DNA from: Pelagicoccus sp. | GTDB taxonomy: Bacteria; Verrucomicrobiota; Verrucomicrobiia; Opitutales; Opitutaceae | Direction: 5' to 3' | DNA: 64,000 nucleotides | Assembly (NCBI GenBank): GCA_028284635.1 | Contig: JANQRJ010000095.1 | Coordinates: 45,104-109,103, forward strand | Part shown: positions 1 through 8,091 of the stretch, piece after piece | How the letters are laid out: every line of letters starts with the position of its first letter | How positions within the stretch are numbered: position 1 is the stretch's first letter | Notes under the pieces: generated by a model | The model's database searches: none | What the model was told of the DNA's origin: nothing | The model's input: the letters and a program-made list of their open reading frames with translations, nothing else | Program-made: the position numbers and the translations under genes

Positions 1-1
1 G

Positions 2-594
<593 letters not shown>

Positions 595-595
<1 letters not shown>

Positions 596-999
596 TGGAA
601 TACCACCAGATCACAGCTCTCGTAGCAGACGACGAATCCCACCTCAGGATGTTCGTGAGGCTGCTGCTGAACAAGATAGGCATCACCGACATCCACGAGG
701 CCCGCAGCGGACTGGAAGCAATCGAAGGTTTCGCCAAGCACCAGCCCGACCTCATCGTGATGGACATCAACATGCCCAGCATGACCGGCCTCGAAGCGCT
801 CGCCGAAATCCAGAGTCTCGGAGGCGATCCCGTCACCATCATGATGACCGCCGTCTCCACCCGCGACGCGGTCGAGGAAAGCAAGCACAAGGGAGCCTCC
901 TACTACATTCTCAAAACGCAAACCCCGGATGCCATCGAAGCCGCCATCCGCAAGGTCATCGACGCCAAGATAGTCCCCCAATCCCAGCCGCAGCCATGA
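595..999 (+). CDS. CheY-like single-domain response regulator
   Basis: A 134-residue receiver domain with no output domain. The acidic pair D12/D13, phospho-acceptor D57 (in VMDINMPS), T85 and K107 are all present, so it should be phosphorylated normally. It overlaps the kinase stop by one base and its own stop overlaps the next start (ATGA), so the three genes are almost certainly translated together. Lacking a DNA-binding or enzymatic domain, it probably acts by protein contact. The downstream secretion/pilus ATPase is the obvious candidate target, but this is inferred from gene order only. Confidence 0.92.
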
Positions 1000-1199
1000 C
1001 TCCAAACGAAGACACTCCGACCCCAAAGCCGAAAACCATACGCAGCCTCGAAGACCGAGTCGTGCGCTACGACTTCACCGAGATGCAGGAGCAGCTCCAG
1101 TTCGAGTTCAACATCACCAACAAAAGCAGCGCCCTGGTCAGCCAGGAAAGCATAGGCGACTTCTTCGATCTGGAGGACAACGACAATGGTAGAAACTAA
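996..1199 (+). CDS. Small hypothetical protein between response regulator and GspE/PilB
   Basis: A 67-residue protein that matches no family I recognise. Its N-terminus is rich in Pro, Thr and Lys; the middle is charged (SLEDRVVRYDFTEM) and the C-terminus is acidic. There is no signal peptide, membrane segment or cysteine. It overlaps the upstream regulator by 4 bases (ATGA), and its last 14 bases overlap the start of the ATPase gene in another frame. Such tight packing between two well-defined genes argues that it is really translated. It could be an adaptor linking the receiver to the ATPase, but the sequence does not show this. Confidence 0.7.
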   Translation: MTPNEDTPTPKPKTIRSLEDRVVRYDFTEMQEQLQFEFNITNKSSALVSQESIGDFFDLEDNDNGRN

Positions 1200-2901
1200 G
1201 TCCGACAAATTCATAGAGCTGCTCACCGAGTCCGGCGAGGTCGAGGCCACCCTGCTCGGCTCCCTGGTGAGTCGCAACAAGGACAACCACGGAGCCATCC
1301 TCACTGAGCTCATCGACAAGGGCATCATGAAGCGCGACGCCGCGGGCGAGCTCTGGGCCACCGCCATCGGCTACACCTACGTCAACCCGCTCAACATCGC
1401 CATCCCGCCCGGAGCCGACTTCGAAATTCCCCAGGAGATGGCCAAGCGCATCAACGCCATCGCCCTGTACGAATTCGACGGCCACATCACCATGGCGATG
1501 GAGGACCCCACCAACCAGCCTCTCATCGACTCTCTCGAGAAGTACCTGCTCAAGAAGGTCAGCCCCGCCTTCGCCATCCCCGAGGACATAACCCAGGCCA
1601 TCGAGCTGCACTACAAGTCCGACACCTCCTTCGACGCCGCCCTGCGCGAGCTCGAAGCCTTCACCCTGGGCGAGGCGAACGTCGCAGGCGAAAAAGACGC
1701 CCTCCTGAGGCTCGTCGAGTCCAACGCTCTGGTCGAGATGACCAACCAGATCTTCGTCGCAGCCTTCCGACAGAAGGCCAGCGACATCCACATCGAGGCC
1801 CACAAAGGCTACGGCACGGTGCGCCTGCGCGTCGACGGCCACCTGCGCGACCTCGTCTCTCTGCCCGAACAACTCCACAGGGCCCTCATCGTACGCATCA
1901 AGTTCATCTCCGAACTCGACATCGCCGACACCCGCCTCCCCCAGGACGGACGCTTCAACCTCGAGATCGGCACCTATAGCCAAGACTTCCGCCTATCCAC
2001 CCTGCCCGGACTGCACGGCGAAAAGGCCGTAATCCGCCTCCTCGGCCAGGCAGGATCCAAAGGCCTGCCCAACTTCGACGAGCTCATGTTCGCCCGCAGC
2101 AACCTGCTGCGCTTCCGCCACGCTGTGGCGAAGCCAAACGGCGTATTCATCGTCACCGGCCCTACCGGTTCCGGCAAGACTACTACGCTGTATTCGGCGC
2201 TCGACTACCTCAACGACCGCGACCGCAACATCATGACCATCGAGGACCCCGTCGAATACCAGTTGCCCGGCGTCAACCACTTCGAGGTCAAGCACAAGAT
2301 CGAGCTCGACTTCAACCGCGTATTGAGAGCTGCACTACGTCAGGATCCGGACGTGATTCTGGTGGGCGAGGTTCGCGACGCCGAAACCGCCAAAATAGCA
2401 GTCGAGGCCGCCCTCACCGGCCACATGGTGCTCACCACTCTGCACACCAACAACGCCATCCAGGCCATCACCCGACTCATCGAAATGGGCGTCGATCCCT
2501 ACATGCTCGCCCCCGCTCTCAACGGCGTCATGTCCCAGCGACTCGTCGGAAAGATCTGCGAAAGCTGCAAGGAATCGTATCAGCCCAAGGAAGACATCCT
2601 GCTCAAGTACTTCGAGAAGGACAGCATCCCCGGCATGCCCACCTTCTACCGGGGCAAAGGCTGCCCCCACTGCCACAAGACCGGCTTCGCTGGCCGACTC
2701 GGCGTGCACGAGATCGTCGAAGTCTCCGAGGAGCTGCGCGACCTGATAGGCAAGCGCGCCCCGCTCAACGACATGCAGCGCACCGCCAACGAGCTCGGCT
2801 TCGTCTCCCTGCGCGCCGACGCCCTGAAGAAAGCCATGCTCGGCCTCACCACGCTAGAGGAAGTCGAACGCATCACCGTCCCCGAGTACAAGACGGACTA
2901 G
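1186..2901 (+). CDS. GspE/PilB-family secretion or type IV pilus assembly ATPase
   Basis: 571 residues, normal length for the family. An N-terminal MshEN/GspE-N-like domain (about 1-160) precedes the hexameric ATPase core. The core has a Walker A GPTGSGKTTT at about 325-334, an Asp-box region (TIEDPVEY) and a Walker B region ending in LVGEVRDAETA near 395. Two Cys-x2-Cys pairs (CESC near 459 and CPHC about 30 residues on) form the zinc-binding insert typical of GspE and PilB. It should power pilus or pseudopilus assembly at the inner membrane. The ATG lies inside the preceding small gene, which suggests coupled translation with the signalling genes. PilB and GspE cannot be told apart without neighbouring pilus genes, and none are present here. 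Confidence 0.93.
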   Translation: MVETKSDKFIELLTESGEVEATLLGSLVSRNKDNHGAILTELIDKGIMKRDAAGELWATAIGYTYVNPLNIAIPPGADFEIPQEMAKRINAIALYEFDGHITMAMEDPTNQPLIDSLEKYLLKKVSPAFAIPEDITQAIELHYKSDTSFDAALRELEAFTLGEANVAGEKDALLRLVESNALVEMTNQIFVAAFRQKASDIHIEAHKGYGTVRLRVDGHLRDLVSLPEQLHRALIVRIKFISELDIADTRLPQDGRFNLEIGTYSQDFRLSTLPGLHGEKAVIRLLGQAGSKGLPNFDELMFARSNLLRFRHAVAKPNGVFIVTGPTGSGKTTTLYSALDYLNDRDRNIMTIEDPVEYQLPGVNHFEVKHKIELDFNRVLRAALRQDPDVILVGEVRDAETAKIAVEAALTGHMVLTTLHTNNAIQAITRLIEMGVDPYMLAPALNGVMSQRLVGKICESCKESYQPKEDILLKYFEKDSIPGMPTFYRGKGCPHCHKTGFAGRLGVHEIVEVSEELRDLIGKRAPLNDMQRTANELGFVSLRADALKKAMLGLTTLEEVERITVPEYKTD

Positions 2902-2963
2902 GGAAGGCGTTTAGGCTGTAGCTGTTTAGACTGTAGGGCGAAGCCAGCTGGAGACATCCGTAG

Positions 2964-2983
2964 CCGCGTTCGTGAGAACGCGG
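2964..2983. repeat. Palindromic repeat, 8-bp stem
   Basis: A perfect stem CCGCGTTC / GAACGCGG with a 4-base loop lies in the gap between the convergent ATPase and phosphofructokinase genes. It could act as a bidirectional terminator, although there is no T-tract on either side. It resembles the other GC-rich palindromes in intergenic gaps of this window (near 8042, 13048, 13505, 15749 and 63920) and may belong to a REP-like group. Confidence 0.6.
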
Positions 2984-3007
2984 GAAACCACACGGACGCC
3001 GCGCCGC

Positions 3008-4234
3008 CTAGTGGCTCGTCTCGAGCTTCTTGCCTTTGGGCTGCCCGATCTCCACTAGCAGTTGCTCAAACCAATCCTGTTCGGTATCAAAGGGCTTGCC
3101 GCCAGCGATGCGATCGAACTCGCAGGCCCGCAGAATATCGCGGTTGTTCTCGTCGTGGCCGATCACGCCGCTCTCGCCGGCAAAAGCTGCTTCGACTGCC
3201 TTGTCCGTGCAGCTTTTGATCAAATTGAGATCCTTCGCGTTGGCCGCAGCAGCGCGCGAGTAGTATCCACTTTTCTGAACAAGCACCTTCTCCGCTCCGA
3301 TCTTTTCCTTGAACTGCTTGGCGAAATAGGCCCCGGGGTTGATGAAATCCAACTGCACGTGGCCGAACGCGTCGCGGACGATCTCCTCGCCCGCCGCCTC
3401 CTTCTGGGCCACGATCGCATCCACGCCCGCGCCCTCGGAGAGGAAGATGTTGACCGCATCGTGTTCGTCCAGCTGCTTGCGCAGGCGAACCGCCTCCGAC
3501 TCCAGATCGATATCCAGCTCCGGCACGTACACCGCATGCACGTCGTGCCGCTCACGGGAGAGTCCTATTTCCGGCACCCAATACCGACACTTCTGGCGAC
3601 GGTGGTATTCAAAAGCCGTATACGCGGCCAGCCAGCCGCAATGGCGGCCCATCACCTCATGCACGATTAGCATGCGCGGGCTGGAGTTGTGCTCCGCCAC
3701 CACGTTCTCGAAGTAGTTGGCCCCGTGTTCCGCTGCAGTGTAGGCACCGAGGGATTGGCGGATTGGATACACGTCGTTGTCGATCGTCTTCGGCAAACCG
3801 ATCACGCGCAACGCGTAATCGTTTTTCGCCAAGTAGGCCGCCAGGTCAGCCGCCGCAGTATTCGTATCGTCGCCGCCGATGGTGTGCAGCACGTCCACGC
3901 CGTCCTTGACCAGTTGGTCAGCCGCGACCTTCTGCGGGTCCTCGCCCTCCTTCACCAGTCCACGCTTCACGCAGTCGGCCACATTGGTCAGCTTGACACG
4001 GCTGTTGCCGATCGGGCTGCCGCCGAAGAGGTGAAGATTGCCCGCCTGCCTGCGCACCTCCGGAGTCACTTCATAATGCAGGCCCTTGAGCAAACCGTAG
4101 TAGCCGTTCTTGTAGCAGATGATCTCCACGTCCGGATCGATCTCCGAATAACGCTGGATCAGACCACCAATTGCCGAGGACAGACAAGGCGCCAAACCGC
4201 CCGCTGTGAGAATGCCAACTTTCTTTACCTTCAT
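3008..4234 (-). CDS. pfp: Pyrophosphate-dependent phosphofructokinase
   Basis: A 408-residue phosphofructokinase that interconverts fructose-6-phosphate and fructose-1,6-bisphosphate. The loop GGDDTNTAA carries Asp where ATP-dependent enzymes have Gly (GGDGS), the hallmark of PPi-dependent enzymes. PKTIDNDV carries the catalytic Asp, and MGRHCGWLA is the fructose-6-phosphate binding motif. The N-terminal GILTAGGLAPCLSS is the phosphate-binding loop. The start is the ATG at 4232-4234, directly before KVKKVGILTAGG. It stands alone, convergent with the ATPase gene. Because the reaction is reversible it can serve glycolysis and gluconeogenesis. Confidence 0.93.
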   Translation of the reverse strand: MKVKKVGILTAGGLAPCLSSAIGGLIQRYSEIDPDVEIICYKNGYYGLLKGLHYEVTPEVRRQAGNLHLFGGSPIGNSRVKLTNVADCVKRGLVKEGEDPQKVAADQLVKDGVDVLHTIGGDDTNTAAADLAAYLAKNDYALRVIGLPKTIDNDVYPIRQSLGAYTAAEHGANYFENVVAEHNSSPRMLIVHEVMGRHCGWLAAYTAFEYHRRQKCRYWVPEIGLSRERHDVHAVYVPELDIDLESEAVRLRKQLDEHDAVNIFLSEGAGVDAIVAQKEAAGEEIVRDAFGHVQLDFINPGAYFAKQFKEKIGAEKVLVQKSGYYSRAAAANAKDLNLIKSCTDKAVEAAFAGESGVIGHDENNRDILRACEFDRIAGGKPFDTEQDWFEQLLVEIGQPKGKKLETSH

Positions 4235-4549
4235 AGCTAAATTCTAGGAGAGCCGCATCGCTAGAGGACTTTTTCATCGATGACAAGAAATCGAGAACGA
4301 CATCGCCACTCACGCATATCTGGCCGGAGCTTTTCTACCTCTCAGCCTGACAAGGCATCGCCAAGTCTCTGTGAAAAGCGCCTCACATCGTTCGGATGCT
4401 CGAAAGAGCTCCCTCGCACGTCTGGGACATAGCCAGCGCAACCTTGCGTATCTCCATGTTCGCGGACCACTTGCCAGCCATCGGCGAAGCATACGGAAAA
4501 GGCTTCACCGTACCGCCCCGGAGTTCTGCAGACGCGAAAACAAACTACT
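4235..4549. other. Intergenic stretch without a supportable gene
   Basis: Between the phosphofructokinase start and a small minus-strand ORF. The reading frames here are short, Arg/Leu/Ser-rich and overlap one another on both strands, so none looks coding. The promoter of the phosphofructokinase gene must lie here, but I see no convincing -35/-10 pair and no hairpin with a T-tract. Confidence 0.5.
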
Positions 4550-4765
4550 CTACTGGGCGATGGACGCGTGCTCGAAAATGTAGCGCTTCAGCTCAGCCTC
4601 TTGCCTCGGAGAGCGGCGAACCTTCTTGAAGTCAGCTTCGGAGGGGGAGTTTTCGATCACAGGGACCTCACAGAGATCGAAGGCACGAGAATCCGCATTC
4701 TCGTTCATGCTGTTATAGATCTTCGAAATCTCGACTAGCTGTTCTTCACTCATGCGGCCGGCCAT
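4550..4765 (-). CDS. Small hypothetical protein
   Basis: 71 residues, no recognised family. The composition is that of a real soluble protein (MSEEQLVEISKIYNSM, an acidic middle, then a basic tail with RRSPRQEAELKRY). A second in-frame ATG four codons in may be the true start. No Shine-Dalgarno sequence decides between them. It lies just downstream of the membrane GAF-like gene on the same strand, 48 bases away, so the two could be co-transcribed. It could also be a chance ORF. Confidence 0.4.
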   Translation of the reverse strand: MAGRMSEEQLVEISKIYNSMNENADSRAFDLCEVPVIENSPSEADFKKVRRSPRQEAELKRYIFEHASIAQ

Positions 4766-4813
4766 GCTTGGAGTATCGACTGAAAAGCTGCGACCCTAAA
4801 CGGAGAGAGCGGT

Positions 4814-6028
4814 TCAGGCGGACCCTTCGACAAGCTGCAAAAAATGTTCGTAGCTTTGCTCCAATTGCAAGCGGAAATCGACCTGCTCCCTTAGAAACGC
4901 GAGCAACGCGATAAAATCGACTTTAACCTGATCCGCGTCTTCGGCATCTCCGAGAAGCCCTGCTCTGTTGGAGTCTATCGAAAGAACCCCAATCGAGTTG
5001 CCAGTTTGAGAATCGCTCAGAAGCGGGCACTGGGCAATGAACTGAATTCTCTCTTTCTGGCACTCGGTGTAGTGGACGCAATCCTTCTTGCCGAGGCAAT
5101 TGTCGATGATGATCGGCTTGGGAGAATGGGAATTGAACGCCTTCACCACTACCGTGCGTTTGTTGGGATCGCTCTGGTTGATCCTAAAGTAGTCCCTGTA
5201 TTCGGAGAGATTCGGGTTTTCGATCCTGCCAAGATCCTGGTCGGAAGGCCCAACACACGAGCCGGTAACCTCCAGGTGCTCACCATCGTCGTCAGGCACG
5301 AAAATCGCCACTCTGAGACTGTAGGCGCCTTCGAGTCCTCGCGATTCGAGAAACGTTTTGATCGAGTCGTAGACCATTCGCGCCAGAGGATGAAGTTGAG
5401 CTCTCGGATCCAGGAACTCGCGACAAAAAGCGAGCTTCTCGTCTGGTCCTGAAAACGCGGGTCTGTCTTCCAGCAGCTTCGTAAGCCGACAAAGCTTCGT
5501 CTTGATCGCCTGCTCCACTTTGGCAACCCCCATGCAAACCATTTTCAGTCGATCCGACTTCGCCTTTAGGCTCGCCAAACAGCCATTCAGCTTCTGGGCG
5601 ACGCTTCGCTGGCTCTTGATATCGCAAATCGAAAGCGACACGCACAATCCAAGCAAAACGCCAGAAACCACCATGTAAGGCCTCGCATCCGAAGAATCGG
5701 GAGATTCGAACAAGTCGCCGATCCTGCTCTTGAGGCTCTCAGCCAAGTCATCGTCAGCGACCAAGTAGATGACCGAAACGTCATTCAGCAGCGTCTCGAC
5801 CTGCTGATGCTTGCGATCCTGATCGCCAAATAGGATCTCACTGAAATCGATCTCATCGATCAGATAGGCCACCAAGCCTCCCGAAATCCAAAGGAAAATA
5901 AAGATGACGAGACTTGCTCTTTCGCTCGACTCCTTGAAATCGGCGAGCCAACGAGATGCTCTCGGCCAAAAGATGGCAATCAGGACTAAAACCAGAATCG
6001 GGCCGAGAAAGAACAAGAGATCGTACAT
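4814..6028 (-). CDS. Membrane protein with C-terminal GAF-like domain
   Basis: 404 residues. Three hydrophobic segments are visible at about 5-20, 40-60 and 118-140, with a roughly 55-residue polar region between the second and third. A charged, possibly helical linker (about 145-210) follows, then a region of about 180 residues that ends like a GAF domain (SIGVLSIDSNRAGLL). No kinase, cyclase, GGDEF or DNA-binding output domain is present. Six cysteines in the GAF-like part (for example KKDCVHYTECQKE) might bind a metal or respond to redox state. The function is unknown; a membrane-anchored small-molecule sensor that works through a partner is a reasonable guess. Confidence 0.75.
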   Translation of the reverse strand: MYDLLFFLGPILVLVLIAIFWPRASRWLADFKESSERASLVIFIFLWISGGLVAYLIDEIDFSEILFGDQDRKHQQVETLLNDVSVIYLVADDDLAESLKSRIGDLFESPDSSDARPYMVVSGVLLGLCVSLSICDIKSQRSVAQKLNGCLASLKAKSDRLKMVCMGVAKVEQAIKTKLCRLTKLLEDRPAFSGPDEKLAFCREFLDPRAQLHPLARMVYDSIKTFLESRGLEGAYSLRVAIFVPDDDGEHLEVTGSCVGPSDQDLGRIENPNLSEYRDYFRINQSDPNKRTVVVKAFNSHSPKPIIIDNCLGKKDCVHYTECQKERIQFIAQCPLLSDSQTGNSIGVLSIDSNRAGLLGDAEDADQVKVDFIALLAFLREQVDFRLQLEQSYEHFLQLVEGSA

Positions 6029-6286
6029 CTGTCAAAGGAGCGAAATGGGAGGAAAAGGAACGACAACCTACTGACGCTACTTAGCCAGGAATAGCAAGCA
6101 ATTACACTTATACGTACAAGACGTGCCCAGACCCTTTCTAGAACGCCCACGAAAACAGGGAACACGGACTCAACGTCTACGTCTCGCTCGCAAGCTTCGC
6201 CTCGCTCAAGCCAGGGTTCGCCAGACGAGCAGGCAAACAAAAAGCCTCAGTCGAATCGCAGGGATGCCGCTCCCGGTCCTAAGACG

Positions 6287-7825
6287 TCACCCCTGCGTCG
6301 ACACGACAAACGGGATAACCAGCGAGGCCGGCACCGGCAGGCCGTCCTTCAAAGCGGGAGTGAAGCGCCACTGCATGGCGGCGGTCAGGCAGGGCTTGGC
6401 GAGCTGGCGGCGCGAGCTTTCCTTGAGCTTGGCGCCGACCACTTCGCCGGCAGCGTCAATCTGCACGAGCACTAGGGCGTAGCCTCCCTCGCGAGCCTGG
6501 CGACGACCGAACTTGGGCTTGGGTGTGGAAACGGCGACAGGCAGGCGATCGACGAGCTCGGCATTCGAACGCACGTCGCCGCCGTTGAAGACGAGAGGCA
6601 GGCTGGCGCGAATGGCGGTAGGACGACCATCGCGATAGACCGGTCGGAATCGCCATTGGGCGACCGCGTCGCGCGAAAAGGCTCCCAATTCGATGTCGCT
6701 GGCGTAGGCGATCGCGGACTCGCTAACCGCGCCATTCTCGTTAATCTCGAGCTTGAGCACGACTTCGCCAGGACGCGATCTCAGTTCGGCAGGCAACACG
6801 ACTTGGGCCCCTCGGGGCAGACGGGGCGCTACTAGGTCTGGAGACTCTGGCTCGAGTTCGCCGAGCAGGGCCACCCCAGAACCAGAGTCATTGCCGTCCA
6901 ATCGATCCTCTCCAGCCTCAAGCTGCTGGCCGTTGAAAATGAAGGGGATATTTACCCGAGCCGACATCGGCAGGCCGCTTCTGAGAGCAGGTTCCAGAGT
7001 CCAATCGAGCACCTCCTTCCGGGCGAAGAGAGCCAACTCGAGGTCGGTGGCGGAATTGATCTCGGCGTCCAACACCTTCCCTCGCTCGTCCACCTTCATG
7101 GTGAGGGTGGCTTCGCCAGAGCGGCCTTCGAGGCTCGCAGGAAGGCTCATAGTCAATCGGCCTGGCAGACGCGGAGGCGAAATCCGGTCGTCGAATTCGA
7201 GGGAGACGATGACGTTGCAGCCCGTGGGCTTTCTACCGAGCTGGGCTGGGATGAAAGAATAGTTCGCCATCGCTTCCCGAAGCCAAAGCTGGCCGTTTTT
7301 GGTGTCTCCTTCGATAACCTCGCCATCAATCAGCGAGCCGGATCGATCGATCTCCAACCGCAGGATCGAACGCCGAATCTCCAGGGCCGAGGGATCCACC
7401 GGCATGGCCAGAGCACTGCGGACACGCGGCATTTCGAAGCCATCCAACCGACTCGACTCGACTCCGAGACGCAGAAAGCCTCGATCAACCTGCACGTCTA
7501 GCAGGAGCATCCCAGCAGTCGCCATCCTGCCTTGCCGAGCCGGAGAAAACTTCCAGCTAGGCAGAATGCGTTGAAGATGGCGGGCCAAAGTTTCGCTAGT
7601 GGACGAAAGAATGCGGCTTCGCGTGTAGCCGCCCGTCTCGTCGATCAAGAGCATCAACTCCACCGAGCCTGACTCGCTCCAGACCCTCTGCGGAAGCTCG
7701 ATCAAGCTGAGGCTCTCGATAGAGGGCTCAGCATCGGCAGACGCAAGAACGAGCGGAACAAGAACGCAAAAGGCGGAAAAGAGAACGGGCTCCGCGAGGC
7801 GTCGAATCGATATACGAAGATTCAT
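6287..7825 (-). CDS. Secreted protein with five tandem TonB-C-like domains
   Basis: 512 residues from the ATG at 7823-7825; a TTG three codons upstream is less likely. An N-terminal signal sequence (about 1-33, hydrophobic core FSAFCVLVPLVLASA) leads into five repeats of about 80-90 residues. Each shows the pattern 'ELPxxL....GxVxLxxxIDexGxVxxaxI....' and ends in 'WxFxPAxxdGxPxxaxxxxPfxF'. The closing motifs are SWKFSPARQGR, YSFIPAQLGR, DWTLEPALRSG, QWRFRPVYRDG and QWRFTPALKDG. This is the C-terminal domain of TonB-family proteins, but there is no anchor helix with a proline-rich linker. A periplasmic location is likely. It may bind several partners at once; its role is unknown. Confidence 0.8.
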   Translation of the reverse strand: MNLRISIRRLAEPVLFSAFCVLVPLVLASADAEPSIESLSLIELPQRVWSESGSVELMLLIDETGGYTRSRILSSTSETLARHLQRILPSWKFSPARQGRMATAGMLLLDVQVDRGFLRLGVESSRLDGFEMPRVRSALAMPVDPSALEIRRSILRLEIDRSGSLIDGEVIEGDTKNGQLWLREAMANYSFIPAQLGRKPTGCNVIVSLEFDDRISPPRLPGRLTMSLPASLEGRSGEATLTMKVDERGKVLDAEINSATDLELALFARKEVLDWTLEPALRSGLPMSARVNIPFIFNGQQLEAGEDRLDGNDSGSGVALLGELEPESPDLVAPRLPRGAQVVLPAELRSRPGEVVLKLEINENGAVSESAIAYASDIELGAFSRDAVAQWRFRPVYRDGRPTAIRASLPLVFNGGDVRSNAELVDRLPVAVSTPKPKFGRRQAREGGYALVLVQIDAAGEVVGAKLKESSRRQLAKPCLTAAMQWRFTPALKDGLPVPASLVIPFVVSTQG

Positions 7826-8041
7826 TTTGAGCAATGGTTGAGGCCGGCAAATAACTCATAGCGGGCGAAAAAACGCCCTTAAGCGCCAGCGTGATAGCGA
7901 GCTCTGGTCAGTTTTTTGTAAAAACACAAGAGCGTCCTGCCCCCCTTAAGTGCAGTCACTATCAGGCTGTGGCCTTGACGAAAACCCGAGTTGATGCGGG
8001 GGAGAGAAAGCCAGCTCTCTAGTTTGTCGCGTTTGGTAGCA

Positions 8042-8064
8042 CGGATGCCGCTAAGCGGCATCCG
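8042..8064. repeat. Palindromic repeat, 10-bp stem
   Basis: A perfect palindrome CGGATGCCGC-TAA-GCGGCATCCG, 28 bases past the stop of the minus-strand AsmA-like gene. It may help end that transcript, though no T-tract follows on the minus strand. Its core GCCGC-n3-GCGGC also occurs at 13048-13062. Confidence 0.6.
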
Positions 8065-8091
8065 CTCTATGACTGGCCAAACGAGATAGCC

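Noticed and set aside
1138..1983. 281-codon minus-strand frame opposite the GspE/PilB gene
   Set aside because: A Val/Asp/Gly/Leu-rich antisense shadow of a well-conserved ATPase.
3062..3670. 202-codon plus-strand frame opposite the phosphofructokinase gene
   Set aside because: Antisense to strongly conserved motifs; no domain of its own.
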